43,135 nucleotides of DNA from Aquiflexum sp. TKW24L (GCF_023502205.1 NZ_JAMFLG010000038.1:1-43135); one strand, 5' to 3'; shown: positions 17,603-27,239, numbered from the stretch's first letter. Notes: generated by a model not told the origin, from the letters alone. Numbers and translations are program-made.

Positions 17603-19912
17603 ATGCTTATAGCTGTCATTTTAGGGTTTATTTTTGCCTTGCTTGTTCCATTTTTCAGCAGGTTTTTCAAAAAAGCGATCCCATTTATCTTCCCAATTTT
17701 ACCAATTTCTCTATTTATTTATTTCGTAGGGTTTTTGGGGGAAATCAAGTCAGCAGCACATCAACTTTATAGGTATGAATGGGTTCCGAGTATTGGGGTG
17801 GACCTATCTTTTCGGTTGGATGGATTGTCACTACTTTTTGCCTTGATGATTACAGGAATCGGCGCATTGGTGTTTGTTTACACCGCTAACTACCTCAAAG
17901 ACCATGAATACTTAGACAGGTTTTATGGATACTTGTCCATGTTTATGGCTTCCATGCTCGGTGTGGTTCTCTCAGACAACCTGATGACCATGTTCATTTT
18001 TTGGGAATTGACAAGCATCAGTTCCTATTTCTTGATTGGGTTTAACAATAACGATCCTGCTTCAAGAAAATCCGCCCTTACGGCATTGAGCATCACAGGA
18101 TTTGGTGGATTGGCGATGCTTTCCGGAATTGTCATATTGCAATCTGTGGGTGGAAGTTATTCTTTTACAGAGTTATTAAATTCCTCAGAGGTTATAAAAA
18201 GCAGCAGTTCTTATGGTTGGATAATTGCACTCTTGTTTATCGGGGCATTTACTAAATCCGCTCAATTTCCATTTCATTTTTGGCTTCCCGGTGCGATGAA
18301 AGCACCTACTCCTGTCAGTACCTACCTCCACTCCGCCACCATGGTCAAGGCCGGTATTTACCTTTTGGCAAGGTTTACACCACTTTTGGGAGATACCTTT
18401 TGGTGGAACGGAACTTTGGTCACGGTCGGTGCGATCACCATGGTATATGCGGCCATACACTCCGTTTTTAGGGTAGATTTAAAAAGCATTCTTGCCTATT
18501 CCACAATTTCTGCATTGGGGATTTTGGTTTTCCTGATCGGTATTGGAACTGAAAAAGCACTTCTTGGAGCCGGGATTTTCATCCTTGCCCATGCCTTGTA
18601 CAAGGCGGCACTTTTCCTGATCACGGGAATCATAGACCATGAAACAGGATCTCGGGACGTCAGTAAACTGGCAGGATTGCAGCAAGTGATGATGCCTGTC
18701 GCTATTGCAGGATTTATAGCTGCGCTTTCGAGCGCAGGAGTTCCTTTTTTATTGGGATTCATCAGCAAAGAAGTCATGTATGAGGCCACTTTAGATCTCG
18801 GTCAATGGGCAATAATATTGACAGTTTTGTTGGTTTTGACAAAGGTCGGTATTCTGGTTGCAGGTTTTTGGGCAGGTATCAAACCATTTATAGGAAATCT
18901 TCCCTCCGAATTCAATAAAGCGCATCTGCCTTCTCCTTTACTTTGGTTTCCGCCCCTACTGCTCGGGGTTTTGAGTTTGGGTTTTGGGATATTTCCTTCT
19001 TTAATGACTGAGTCATTGATCCAACCGGTTTTCAGCAGTATGTCCGGGGCAGACACAGTGATCCAACTTAAACTCTGGCATGGATTCAATCTGGTCTTGT
19101 TGCTGAGTGTTTTGACTTTGGTCACAGGAGGTTTACTGTATTGGTTTCTGATACCATCTGAAGCAAGGTTTCAAAAAACCCTCAGATATGAATCCATTTC
19201 TCCCCAAAACATCATAGAGGGTGGGAGTAACTTGTTTGGACATTTCGCTAGAATCTGGACAAAATTTTTTCAGAATGGCTATCTGAGAAATTATGTGATT
19301 ACCATTTTGGCATTCTTGACTTTATTGATGTCGTTCCGTCTTTTTGGCGGAGTAAACATTCACTTAGACTGGGATCAGATTTCACCTGTTTCTTCCTATG
19401 AAATTATAGTCGTGGTATTGATGATTATTTCCATTCTTTTTGCCATTACCACCAATTCTAGGACAGTTGCGATCGTTGCACTTGGCGTAGTTGGATTTGC
19501 TAATTGTTTGTTTTTCGTGTTTTATTCCGCTCCGGATCTAGCCATGACACAGTTTTCAATCGATACCCTGACCGTGTTGCTCTTTATGCTAGTTCTCCTC
19601 AAGCTCCCAAAAAATAGATCTTTTTCATCTAAAGGAATGAAAATCAGGGATGCAGTACTTTCACTTCTATTTGGAGTCTTGATAGCTATTTTGACTTTGG
19701 AGGTATTCGAGGAACCATCTTCCTCTGAAATCTCCAAATACTATGCGGACAATGCTTATATTTTGGCTAAAGGCCGGAATGTGGTCAATGTTATCTTGGT
19801 TGATTATCGGGGTTTTGATACCATGGTAGAGACAGTTGTCCTCGTGATTGCCGCTGTGGGTGTATACAGCTTGATGAAACTTGACCTCAATCCCTCAAAA
19901 AAAGACTCATGA
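17603..19912 (+). CDS. mrpA: Mrp/Mnh Na+/H+ antiporter subunit A
   Basis: 769 residues, a polytopic NuoL-like subunit. Residues 1-~480 are the proton-channel module, with the conserved Glu135 in FWELTSIS and Lys218 in FTKSAQFPFHFWLP, the ion-path residues of the family. The C-terminal part carries the extra MrpA domains: ~580-660 MbhD/DUF4040-like (VGFANCLFFVFYSAPDLAMTQ) and ~670-765 MbhE-like (DYRGFDTMVETVVL). Subunit B is separate, so this is the seven-gene type of Mrp. First gene of the operon; its last codon overlaps mrpB in ATGA. Inner membrane. Confidence 0.95.
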   Translation: MLIAVILGFIFALLVPFFSRFFKKAIPFIFPILPISLFIYFVGFLGEIKSAAHQLYRYEWVPSIGVDLSFRLDGLSLLFALMITGIGALVFVYTANYLKDHEYLDRFYGYLSMFMASMLGVVLSDNLMTMFIFWELTSISSYFLIGFNNNDPASRKSALTALSITGFGGLAMLSGIVILQSVGGSYSFTELLNSSEVIKSSSSYGWIIALLFIGAFTKSAQFPFHFWLPGAMKAPTPVSTYLHSATMVKAGIYLLARFTPLLGDTFWWNGTLVTVGAITMVYAAIHSVFRVDLKSILAYSTISALGILVFLIGIGTEKALLGAGIFILAHALYKAALFLITGIIDHETGSRDVSKLAGLQQVMMPVAIAGFIAALSSAGVPFLLGFISKEVMYEATLDLGQWAIILTVLLVLTKVGILVAGFWAGIKPFIGNLPSEFNKAHLPSPLLWFPPLLLGVLSLGFGIFPSLMTESLIQPVFSSMSGADTVIQLKLWHGFNLVLLLSVLTLVTGGLLYWFLIPSEARFQKTLRYESISPQNIIEGGSNLFGHFARIWTKFFQNGYLRNYVITILAFLTLLMSFRLFGGVNIHLDWDQISPVSSYEIIVVVLMIISILFAITTNSRTVAIVALGVVGFANCLFFVFYSAPDLAMTQFSIDTLTVLLFMLVLLKLPKNRSFSSKGMKIRDAVLSLLFGVLIAILTLEVFEEPSSSEISKYYADNAYILAKGRNVVNVILVDYRGFDTMVETVVLVIAAVGVYSLMKLDLNPSKKDS

Positions 19913-20319
19913 AATCATTAATATTCAAAACTGCATCAACCTATTTGCTTCCGCTCCTGTTGTTGTTTTCTATTTTCATTTTGTTGCGGGGACACTATCT
20001 TCCAGGAGGAGGATTTGTCGGAGGGCTGATGGCATCGATTGCCTTTTTGATCCATTCTTTTGCTTTTGGACTAAAAGAAACACAACACATCATCCGGATA
20101 AATCCCGGTTTTTTGATGCCAATAGGTCTTGTTTTGGCTGTGGGAGCGGCGGTTGCGCCATTCTTTATCGGGGCTCCGGTACTCAAAGGGCTCTGGTTTG
20201 AGGAACAATTCAGATTTATCGGCATTGTCGGTTCCGCGCTTTTCTTTGACGTTGGGGTTTATTTGGTGGTAATTGGAGCGACCCTCACCATCATGTTTTC
20301 AATTACTGATACCGTTTGA
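19909..20319 (+). CDS. mrpB: Mrp/Mnh antiporter subunit B
   Basis: 136 residues with four hydrophobic helices. The MnhB signature [18 protein letters not shown] is intact at residues ~24-42, and [14 protein letters not shown] at the end matches the family. It overlaps mrpA by 4 nt (ATGA at 19909) and is separated from mrpC by one base, indicating translational coupling. Required for assembly of the hetero-oligomeric Mrp complex in characterised systems. Confidence 0.95.
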   Translation: MKSLIFKTASTYLLPLLLLFSIFILLRGHYLPGGGFVGGLMASIAFLIHSFAFGLKETQHIIRINPGFLMPIGLVLAVGAAVAPFFIGAPVLKGLWFEEQFRFIGIVGSALFFDVGVYLVVIGATLTIMFSITDTV

Positions 20320-20320
20320 C

Positions 20321-20674
20321 ATGGAGATTTTACTCATTATCATCATAGGTTTACTTCATGCAGGCGGACTTTATATGTTGCTGCGAAGGAGTATGTTTAA
20401 AATGATCATTGGCCTGATTTTTTTAGGCAATGGCGCCAACCTGCTGATTTTTCTTTTGGGAAGATTGGTGAAAGGAAAACCTCCTGTCATGGAAGATGGC
20501 ATGAAGGTGTTTACCGATATATATGCCGATCCTGTTCCGCAAGCTTTGGTATTGACTGCGATTGTTATCGGATTTGGGCTTCAGTCCTTTGCGATAATCT
20601 TGATAAAGAGGGTTTACAAAGTGCTCCAAACAGATGACCTGGATGAGCTTAACTCAACGGATGAAGAGATATGA
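20321..20674 (+). CDS. mrpC: Mrp/Mnh antiporter subunit C (NuoK-like)
   Basis: 117 residues from the ATG at 20321, which begins [21 protein letters not shown] longer frame from 20273 would overlap mrpB by 47 nt and add a hydrophilic leader, so it is rejected. Three transmembrane helices as in NuoK, with [17 protein letters not shown] in helix 2 and the [17 protein letters not shown] segment typical of MnhC. It overlaps mrpD by 4 nt. Its short acidic C-terminus ([12 protein letters not shown]) is cytoplasmic by family topology. Confidence 0.94.
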   Translation: MEILLIIIIGLLHAGGLYMLLRRSMFKMIIGLIFLGNGANLLIFLLGRLVKGKPPVMEDGMKVFTDIYADPVPQALVLTAIVIGFGLQSFAIILIKRVYKVLQTDDLDELNSTDEEI

Positions 20675-22194
20675 GTAATTCGATGATCATATTGCCCATC
20701 ATTTTCCAGTTTGTTGCGGGAATAATTTTGTTGTTTTTTTGGAGGAAAACCACCATCCAAAAGGTCCTCAGCATTATTTTTTCCATCATCGGCTTGGGAA
20801 TAAGTATTTGGCTATTTTTTCTGGTTTGGGAAAACGGAATCATGACAACCCAGTCAGGGGACTGGAAAGCCCCGTTTGGGATCAGCTTTGTTGCGGACAC
20901 TTTTGCTGTAGCCATGGTTTTGTTGTCGTCAATTTCAGGACTTGCTGTTTCTATCTTCTCAGCAGGAAGCATGAGGAAAGAAAGGCTTGAATTTGGATAT
21001 TTCCCAATTTTCCATTTTCTCATCATGGGCTTGCAGGGAGCATTCCTTACAGGAGATATTTTCAATCTCTATGTATGGTTCGAAGTGGTCATCATCGCCT
21101 CTTTTGTCTTGTTGACTTTGGGTGGGAAAAAAGCACAATTAGAAGGAGCTTTAAAATATGTTTCCCTAAATCTTCTTGCATCAACTTTATTTTTGGTCGG
21201 GATCGGTTTTATCTATGGATTGACCGGTTCCCTCAATATGGCAGATGTCGCTATCAAATTGGATAACCTGGCAAATCGAGGCTTGGTAAATGTAACCTCC
21301 GGTATTTTTTTGGTCGCCTTTGGAATTAAGTCAGCCATTTTCCCTATGTATTTTTGGTTACCTGCCTCCTATCATACCCCCCCGGCGGCTGTTTCTGCAA
21401 TATTTGCAGGTTTACTGACCAAACTGGGAATATATGCCATGCTGCGAACATTTACTTTGATGTTTGGAGGCGATGAGTTTATGGGGGATATCTTGGTGAT
21501 TCTTGCCGCACTCACCATTCTTTCGGGTGGATTAGGTGCATTGCTACAGCAGAATCTGGGAAAGATCTTTGGATACCTGATTATCTGTCACATCGGTTTT
21601 TTGATCGCTGGATTGGGCATGTATACTGAACTCGCGATCATGGGTACAGTATTTTACCTGATTCATGACATCATAGTGAAAACGAACCTCTTTTTGGTGT
21701 CAGGATTGATACTCAAAATCAACGGCACCCAAGACATCCGGGAGCTTGGTGGGATGTACAAAAACTTCCCATTATTGTCCTTATTAATGGCAATCCCATT
21801 GTTTTCATTAGTTGGAATTCCTCCCCTTTCAGGATTTTGGGCCAAGATATTTTTGATTCAGGCAGGTTTGCAAACCAATGACTATGTGTTGATTGGGTTT
21901 ATAATTTTGGGAAGTTTTCTTACCTTATGGGTGATTGCAAGGATATGGGGTGAGGTTTTTTGGAAAAATGGGGTGGAGTTGCCTAAAAAGGCAAATGGGC
22001 TGTATTTCAGTCAGATGTCAAGAATAGATCAATTCCTCATGGTGTTTCCCATTGTATTGCTATCCGCAATTTCACTGTATATAGGTTTTGGCGCTGAAAA
22101 CATCGCTTTACTTTCTCAAAGAATCACATCTGAATTGATGGATCCTTCCGCATATATTGAAGCGGTATTGGGTCTGAAAACCATAACGCCATGA
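20671..22194 (+). CDS. mrpD: Mrp/Mnh antiporter subunit D (NuoN/M-like)
   Basis: 507 residues and about 14 transmembrane helices of the proton-antiporter module. The essential Glu138 in [12 protein letters not shown] and Lys220 in [14 protein letters not shown] align with the functional E137/K219 pair described for Bacillus MrpD. [20 protein letters not shown] is also present, as [12 protein letters not shown]. It overlaps mrpC and mrpE by 4 nt each. Inner-membrane, one of the two large ion-translocating subunits together with MrpA. Confidence 0.95.
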   Translation: MSNSMIILPIIFQFVAGIILLFFWRKTTIQKVLSIIFSIIGLGISIWLFFLVWENGIMTTQSGDWKAPFGISFVADTFAVAMVLLSSISGLAVSIFSAGSMRKERLEFGYFPIFHFLIMGLQGAFLTGDIFNLYVWFEVVIIASFVLLTLGGKKAQLEGALKYVSLNLLASTLFLVGIGFIYGLTGSLNMADVAIKLDNLANRGLVNVTSGIFLVAFGIKSAIFPMYFWLPASYHTPPAAVSAIFAGLLTKLGIYAMLRTFTLMFGGDEFMGDILVILAALTILSGGLGALLQQNLGKIFGYLIICHIGFLIAGLGMYTELAIMGTVFYLIHDIIVKTNLFLVSGLILKINGTQDIRELGGMYKNFPLLSLLMAIPLFSLVGIPPLSGFWAKIFLIQAGLQTNDYVLIGFIILGSFLTLWVIARIWGEVFWKNGVELPKKANGLYFSQMSRIDQFLMVFPIVLLSAISLYIGFGAENIALLSQRITSELMDPSAYIEAVLGLKTITP

Positions 22195-22670
22195 CAAAAT
22201 CCCTGTTTTTGACTAATTTGATATTGGCCATCATCTGGGTAATGGCCACAGGAACCTTAACCGAGGAAAATTTCGTTTTTGGATTTTTAATCAGTTTTGT
22301 GATTCTGTGGATTATTACTTTCAAAAAAGAAGAAAGGAAATATTTTACTGTGATTCCAAAGCTCATTGGGTTTTTACTCTTTCTCCTTTGGGAAATCATC
22401 AAAGCAAATTTTCAATCAATGAGGGAATCATTTCTTCCAAAATCCAAACTTGAGCCTGCTATCGTCAAATTCCCACTTGATGCAAAATCGGATTTAGAAA
22501 TCAGTTTTCTGGCAAACATTGTCTCCATTACACCAGGTACGCTGATAATGGATGTCTCTGATGACAAAAAAGTGATTTACATTCACGTCATGAATATGTC
22601 TGACAAAGAGGAATTCATAAAAGAAATCAAACAAAAGTTTGAAAAACCACTACTGGAATTAATGCGATGA
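22191..22670 (+). CDS. mrpE: Mrp/Mnh antiporter subunit E
   Basis: 159 residues. Two or three N-terminal helices are followed by a soluble C-terminal domain with the MnhE motif IVSITPGTLIMDVSDDKKVIYIH. Conserved segments FGFLISFVILWI and LLWEIIKANF also fit. Overlaps of 4 nt with mrpD and mrpF keep the subunits coupled. In studied systems MrpE is needed for stable complex formation. Confidence 0.94.
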   Translation: MTKSLFLTNLILAIIWVMATGTLTEENFVFGFLISFVILWIITFKKEERKYFTVIPKLIGFLLFLLWEIIKANFQSMRESFLPKSKLEPAIVKFPLDAKSDLEISFLANIVSITPGTLIMDVSDDKKVIYIHVMNMSDKEEFIKEIKQKFEKPLLELMR

Positions 22671-22939
22671 GCCTACACGACTATTTTAATTATATTATAA
22701 TTCCAATCCTTGGATTCTCAGTTATTTTGATCTTTATCAGATTTCTGAAGGGCCCTAGTCTTTCAGACAGGGTCATTGCTTTAGACATGCTGATTTTGAT
22801 TTCTATCTGCATTATCGCAGTGTACAGCATCCAGACAAGTCAGAGTACATTTCTTGACATCGCTATGTTATTTGCTTTAATTGCATTTCTCAGTACGGCG
22901 GCTTACGCATTTTATTTAGAACAAAGAGAAAGAAAATGA
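22667..22939 (+). CDS. mrpF: Mrp/Mnh antiporter subunit F
   Basis: 90 residues, three transmembrane helices. The family motif RFLKGPSLSDRVIALDML (residues ~24-42) is complete. It overlaps mrpE and mrpG by 4 nt. In the family it is a small structural subunit near the MrpA-MrpG side of the complex. Confidence 0.94.
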   Translation: MSLHDYFNYIIIPILGFSVILIFIRFLKGPSLSDRVIALDMLILISICIIAVYSIQTSQSTFLDIAMLFALIAFLSTAAYAFYLEQRERK

Positions 22940-23340
22940 AAGATATAATGATCATGATATTTTCGACCATCGGAGCCATCTTTGTCCTCTCCTCTTCCAT
23001 CGGCTTGCTAAGGAAGCCTGATGTCTACATGAGGATCTCAGTTACTGGCAAAGCTTCAACTTTGGGAATAGGTCTAATTTTAGCCTCAGCAGCCATTTTC
23101 TTCAATGATTACTCGGTGACCACAAGGGTTATTGCCATTATATTTTTCGTATTTCTGACCATTTCTATCGGCGGGCATATGCTCGCAAGGGCTGCGTATT
23201 TCACCAAAACACCAATATGGAAAGGAATAAAATCAGATGACTTGGCAGGTCAATATGATCAAGTCACCCATGTATTATACAGTGAAAAACATGATTCTTC
23301 CGTCAAACCGGAAAAGTTAGAAAACACCAGCCCAAAATGA
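22936..23340 (+). CDS. mrpG: Mrp/Mnh antiporter subunit G
   Basis: 134 residues, three helices, with the MnhG signature SSIGLLRKPDVYMRISVTGKASTLG (positions ~20-44; normally LRFPDxxxRxHAxxKxxTLG) and the TTRVIAIIFFVFLT region. The C-terminal ~35 residues are polar and rich in Lys/Asp/Ser, a tail longer than usual. It completes the canonical A-G set. Its stop overlaps the start of the lactonase-fold lipoprotein by 4 nt. Confidence 0.93.
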   Translation: MKDIMIMIFSTIGAIFVLSSSIGLLRKPDVYMRISVTGKASTLGIGLILASAAIFFNDYSVTTRVIAIIFFVFLTISIGGHMLARAAYFTKTPIWKGIKSDDLAGQYDQVTHVLYSEKHDSSVKPEKLENTSPK

Positions 23341-24479
23341 GAAAAATAACCTGTTACCTCCTTCTTCTAATCTCCATATTTATGAATTTTTCTTGTGACG
23401 AATCTCCTCAGGAAGAAAAAATAGAACCTTTCTATTCCTTCCTGTTAGGTGCATACACTGACTCGCAGGAGCAAGGTATCGGATTGCTCACTTTCAATCC
23501 TGAAAACAACACCATGCATACCAAAATATTGGCAGCAGGAGTTTCAAATCCTTCATTTGTAATCAGCAATAGGGCGCAGACCTTGGTATTTGCTACCGAA
23601 GAAAATGGCGGGGAAAATGGAGGAAAAGTGAAATCCTTTAGGTTTGACAGGCAAAAAAATACTTTAGAATTATTGGATACCAAAGACACCTTTGGTGACC
23701 ATCCCTGCTATTTAAGTTTGGATGCAAAAGAGGAAATACTTGTTGTGGGCAATTATTCAGGTGGTAATTTTTCAGCCTACAAAGTAAAAGACGGAATGTT
23801 GACCCATGTGCAGACCTATCAGCACGAAGGTCAAAGTGTTGATCCGGCAAGGCAGGAAAAACCCCATGTACATAGTACTGTCTTCCACCCAAACGGTAAA
23901 CACTTATTGGTTGGTGATCTTGGAACTGACAAAATACACCTCTATGATTTCAACCCGACTTTTGCAGTGCCTTTCAATAACGCTGATCCGGGATACATGG
24001 AAGTGACAGCCGGGGCGGGTCCCAGGCATCTCGCCATCCATCCAAATGGAAGCCCTGTCTACCTGATCCACGAAATGACCGCCGAAATCGGAGTCTATGC
24101 TTATGAGTCCGGTAAAATGTCAAAACTCCAGATTTTGCCTTTAACGGGTAAGGATTTTATTGGGAATGTCGGCGCAGCGGAGGTAAGGATCTCCCCGGAC
24201 GACAAATTTGTATATGCCTCCAATAGAGGAGATGCCAATGAGATCACCGTTTTTGAAATTGGGAAAACGGGCGAACTTACTTTTGTGGAAAGAATCAAAA
24301 CAGGTGGAGAAAATCCAAGAAACTTTGTGATCACGAGTGATGGAAAATTTCTTTTGGCAGCTAACCAAAACTCAGGGAATATAATTGTCTTTGAAAGAAG
24401 CCTAAAAACAGGAAAGCTTAAAAAAACCGAGGCCGAAACAAAATTCCATAAACCTGTCTATCTTTTTGGATTAGATTAA
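23337..24479 (+). CDS. Lactonase-family (6-phosphogluconolactonase-type beta-propeller) lipoprotein
   Basis: 380 residues. A lipoprotein signal (MRKITCYLLLLISIFMNFSC, Cys20) is followed by acidic CDESPQEE, a pattern compatible with surface export in Bacteroidota. The body is a seven-bladed propeller of the PF10282 type: LLGAYTDSQEQGIGLLTF, HPCYLSLDAKEEILVVGNYSGGN, HSTVFHPNGKHLLVGDLGTDKI, GPRHLAIHPNG and VYASNRGDANEITVFEI. Cytosolic relatives hydrolyse 6-phosphogluconolactone, but an envelope lipoprotein is unlikely to see that substrate, so the activity is open. It overlaps mrpG by 4 nt and appears to be the eighth cistron of the Mrp operon. Confidence 0.88.
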   Translation: MRKITCYLLLLISIFMNFSCDESPQEEKIEPFYSFLLGAYTDSQEQGIGLLTFNPENNTMHTKILAAGVSNPSFVISNRAQTLVFATEENGGENGGKVKSFRFDRQKNTLELLDTKDTFGDHPCYLSLDAKEEILVVGNYSGGNFSAYKVKDGMLTHVQTYQHEGQSVDPARQEKPHVHSTVFHPNGKHLLVGDLGTDKIHLYDFNPTFAVPFNNADPGYMEVTAGAGPRHLAIHPNGSPVYLIHEMTAEIGVYAYESGKMSKLQILPLTGKDFIGNVGAAEVRISPDDKFVYASNRGDANEITVFEIGKTGELTFVERIKTGGENPRNFVITSDGKFLLAANQNSGNIIVFERSLKTGKLKKTEAETKFHKPVYLFGLD

Positions 24480-24635
24480 AGATTGAAATTTTGGCCGAAA
24501 CGGGAATTTTCACGCCTAAAATTTTAAATAAACTCTATGAAATTTTAAAAAACTTTTAAAATATTTTAACTCATTCGTTTAATTTATAAAAAGTATCATT
24601 AAATTTGACAAAATATTAATTCAATACAATTTATC
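24480..24635 (+). promoter_or_regulatory. AT-rich leader of the cold shock gene
   Basis: 156 nt between the lactonase stop and the csp ATG, very AT-rich with A/T-tract blocks around 24540-24575. There is no hairpin terminator for the Mrp operon that I can see, and no clear consensus promoter. Long AU-rich leaders are usual for cold-shock mRNAs; a regulatory role here is inference. Confidence 0.35.
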
Positions 24636-24827
24636 ATGAACACAGGAAAAGTTAAGTTTTTTAATGAGTCCAAAGGATTCGGTTTTATCGTTGACAATGA
24701 GTCTTCTAAAGAGTATTTCGTTCACATCACTGGTTTGATAGACGAAATCAGAGAAGATGACGAAGTTACTTTCGACCTTAAAGAAGGTAGAAAAGGCCTA
24801 AATGCAGTGAATGTAAAGGTAGTTTAA
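24636..24827 (+). CDS. Cold shock domain protein
   Basis: 63 residues, a single cold shock domain starting MNTGKVKFFNESKGFGFIVD. RNP1 (KGFGFI) and RNP2 (YFVHI) RNA-binding motifs are both intact, with aromatic residues F10, F17, F19 and F30 region in place. It is the short Bacteroidota form of CspA, acting as an RNA chaperone in the cytoplasm. Monocistronic with its own terminator. Confidence 0.96.
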   Translation: MNTGKVKFFNESKGFGFIVDNESSKEYFVHITGLIDEIREDDEVTFDLKEGRKGLNAVNVKVV

Positions 24828-24860
24828 TCTATATACAACACATTGACATCTAGTGAAATC

Positions 24861-24888
24861 AACCCCGAGCAATCGGGGTTTTTTTTTG
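24861..24888 (+). terminator. Terminator of the cold shock gene
   Basis: Perfect 8-bp stem AACCCCGA / TCGGGGTT with a GCAA tetraloop, then a run of nine T residues overlapping the stem end. It lies 34 nt after the csp stop. The convergent menC stop lies just beyond. Confidence 0.93.
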
Positions 24889-24891
24889 TCT

Positions 24892-25977
24892 TTAAAAATT
24901 CCACTTATCCGCACCATATTTAATCTCTCCTCTCTCTATCATCAAAGGAGAATCAAAATTATTATGATAAAGCTGACCTGTCCCTAATCCTTGAGGAAGG
25001 GTAACATCATAAGTTGAGGTAAACTGAGCGATCGAATTCAACCCTACATTACTCTCCAAAGCTGAAGTCATCCACCAACCTATTCCTAGGGATTCTGCCA
25101 AAGCTATCCATTCCCTGCTGGATGCTATTCCGCCGACCAACGTGGGTTTGAGGATAATGTATTGAGGCTGGATTTGTTCAAGCAATTTCTTTTTCTCATC
25201 GATGTCATAAATACCTATCAATTCCTCATCCAAAGCAATCGGCATTGGGCTCAAGCTGCAAAGATTTGCCATTTCAGGAATCTGACATTGCCTGATAGGC
25301 TGTTCTATGCTGTGAAGCTCAAATTCATTCAGAACTTTCAGTTTGTCCAAAGCCTCATCAGAAGAAAATGCTCCGTTCGCATCTACCCTCAGGATGACCT
25401 GTTCTGCGCTGTATTGTTTTCTGATATAGGCAAGCAACTCACATTCCTGTCCAAAATCAATGGCCCCAATTTTCATCTTGATGCAAGAATACCCTTCAGC
25501 CAATTTCTTGTCAATCTGATCCAACATAAAACCCTTCTCCCCCATCCATATTAGTCCATTGATAGGAAGTGGTCTGCCTGCATTGTAAAAAGGAGTATCA
25601 AAAATCATTTTATTACCCCCATGCAGAAGGTCAAGCAAGGCTGTTTCAAAAGCAAAGCGGATGCTTGGATAATGTTGGGGAATTTGGGCTTGAACCCAGT
25701 CCAGTATTCCCTGTTCACTTCCCAAAATAGATGAACCCGAAAGTTGCTTGCAGATTTTTGACAATACTTCTTCAAATTCCGGAATATCATCTATACTTAA
25801 TTTTTGTAAGGGTGCTGCTTCTCCCCAACCAACCGAATGTGGCTCTTGGGAAGAAACAGCCTTGATGAGATAGGTTGTTTTATCCTTCAAAACGCCACGG
25901 GAGGTCCCTGCATCAAACTTGAATTTCAGCAAATGAGACCGATATGAAAATTGAATATCTTTTAAAACTCCTTCCAT
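24892..25977 (-). CDS. menC: o-Succinylbenzoate synthase (enolase superfamily)
   Basis: 361 residues from the ATG at 25977 (MEGVLKDIQFSYRSHLLKF). An upstream in-frame start at 26022 would overlap the queA start and adds no family sequence. Active-site residues of the muconate-lactonising subgroup are all present: Lys167 and Lys169 in CIKMKIG, Asp199 in LRVDANGAF, Glu225 in SIEQPI, Asp250 in IALDEEL and Lys277 in IILKPTLVGG. The end GLGTGQLYHNNFDSPL is typical of Bacteroidota MenC. It dehydrates SHCHC to o-succinylbenzoate in menaquinone synthesis. Dipeptide epimerase is the main alternative. The rest of the men pathway is not in the window. Confidence 0.87.
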   Translation of the reverse strand: MEGVLKDIQFSYRSHLLKFKFDAGTSRGVLKDKTTYLIKAVSSQEPHSVGWGEAAPLQKLSIDDIPEFEEVLSKICKQLSGSSILGSEQGILDWVQAQIPQHYPSIRFAFETALLDLLHGGNKMIFDTPFYNAGRPLPINGLIWMGEKGFMLDQIDKKLAEGYSCIKMKIGAIDFGQECELLAYIRKQYSAEQVILRVDANGAFSSDEALDKLKVLNEFELHSIEQPIRQCQIPEMANLCSLSPMPIALDEELIGIYDIDEKKKLLEQIQPQYIILKPTLVGGIASSREWIALAESLGIGWWMTSALESNVGLNSIAQFTSTYDVTLPQGLGTGQLYHNNFDSPLMIERGEIKYGADKWNF

Positions 25978-26015
25978 TAGGTATATATTTGGGCTTTGGT
26001 TCTGAAAATCACCCA

Positions 26016-27239
26016 ATGACAAAGCTTACAGCAATTGAGGATATTAAATTATCTGATTACGAATATACCCTTCCGGAAGAAAAGATCGCAAAATTCCCAC
26101 TTGAAAACCGGGCTGATTCCAAGTTAATACGATATCAATCCGGTATTATTTCCCACCATCGTTTTTTTGATGTCCCAGATTTCATTCCTGAAGGTAGCAT
26201 GATGGTGTTCAACAATACAAGAGTCATCCCAGCCAGGCTGATATTTCAACGGGAATCCGGAGCCAAAATCGAGATTTTTCTGTTGAAACCCCTTCATCCA
26301 AGTACCGTAATCAACGAGGTGATGCTTAATTCCTCCTCGGTAATTTGGGAAACCTTTATCGGAAAATTGAAAAAATGGAGAGAAAATGAAATCCTCCAAG
26401 GTGAAATATCCATCCACGGAAAAACTGAAATCATCAATGCAAGATTGGTAGACAGGGAGCTAAAACATGTCGAGTTTACATGGTCTGGCAGTTTCATCCC
26501 TTTTGTGGCCATCGTGGAAGCTGCCGGAGAAGTTCCCATTCCTCCATACCTCAATAGAAAAGCAACAAAAGAAGACAAATCCAGGTATCAGACTGTCTAT
26601 TCCAGAAAAGAAGGTGCGGTAGCCGCACCTACTGCCGGACTTCACTTTACAGAAGAGGTCCTGCAAAATCTGGAAGAAAAAGGGGTGAAAAAAGAATTTT
26701 TGACCCTACATGTGAGCGCGGGTACGTTTCAGCCCATCAAAGAAGAACAGGTAGCAGCCCATCCTATGCACAGTGAGCAAATGGTCTTTGACTTGGAAAC
26801 TATCCAAAATCTTGCTGCCCAAAATGGAAAAATCATCGCTGTAGGAACTACTTCGATGCGGTCTTTAGAAAGTCTATATTGGTTTGGACTTATGTTGAAA
26901 TTGAATGGTAAATCCGTATTTAGTATCCCGAAACTCTACCCTTATACCCATTTGGAAAACCTGCCGGACAGAACTGAAGGTTTTGGAGTAATAATAGCAT
27001 ACATGCAGGAAAACAACCTGAAAGAAATCACCGGATCAACAGAAATATTGATCATGCCAGGTTATGAATTTAGAGTTTGTGATGGTTTGATTACTAATTT
27101 CCACCAGCCTTCTTCTACCTTAATTCTTTTGGTAGCAGCATTTACAAATGGGAATTGGAAAAAAATATATGAAGAAGCTTTGGATAATAACTACCGTTTT
27201 TTGAGCTATGGTGACAGCAGTTTGCTTTGGAGAAATTAA
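26016..27239 (+). CDS. queA: S-adenosylmethionine:tRNA ribosyltransferase-isomerase
   Basis: 407 residues from the ATG at 26016 (MTKLTAIEDIKLSDYEYTLP). The longer frame from 25944 would run through the menC start and is not supported. QueA transfers and isomerises the ribose of AdoMet to the modified base, making epoxyqueuosine at the tRNA wobble position. Signatures: PEEKIAKFPLENRADSKL, MVFNNTRVIPARL, YQTVYSRKEGAVAAPTAGLHFT, HVSAGTFQPI, VGTTSMRSLES and GLITNFHQPSSTLILLVAAF. It is about 50 residues longer than proteobacterial QueA, the usual Bacteroidota form with an insert around ESLYWFGLMLKLNGK. Divergent from menC with only 38 nt between starts. Confidence 0.95.
   Translation: MTKLTAIEDIKLSDYEYTLPEEKIAKFPLENRADSKLIRYQSGIISHHRFFDVPDFIPEGSMMVFNNTRVIPARLIFQRESGAKIEIFLLKPLHPSTVINEVMLNSSSVIWETFIGKLKKWRENEILQGEISIHGKTEIINARLVDRELKHVEFTWSGSFIPFVAIVEAAGEVPIPPYLNRKATKEDKSRYQTVYSRKEGAVAAPTAGLHFTEEVLQNLEEKGVKKEFLTLHVSAGTFQPIKEEQVAAHPMHSEQMVFDLETIQNLAAQNGKIIAVGTTSMRSLESLYWFGLMLKLNGKSVFSIPKLYPYTHLENLPDRTEGFGVIIAYMQENNLKEITGSTEILIMPGYEFRVCDGLITNFHQPSSTLILLVAAFTNGNWKKIYEEALDNNYRFLSYGDSSLLWRN

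Noticed and set aside
24607-24612. TTGACA just before the cold shock gene as a -35 box
   Set aside because: Only about 24 nt from the ATG, with no matching -10 at proper spacing, and Bacteroidota housekeeping promoters use TTTG/TAnnTTTG.
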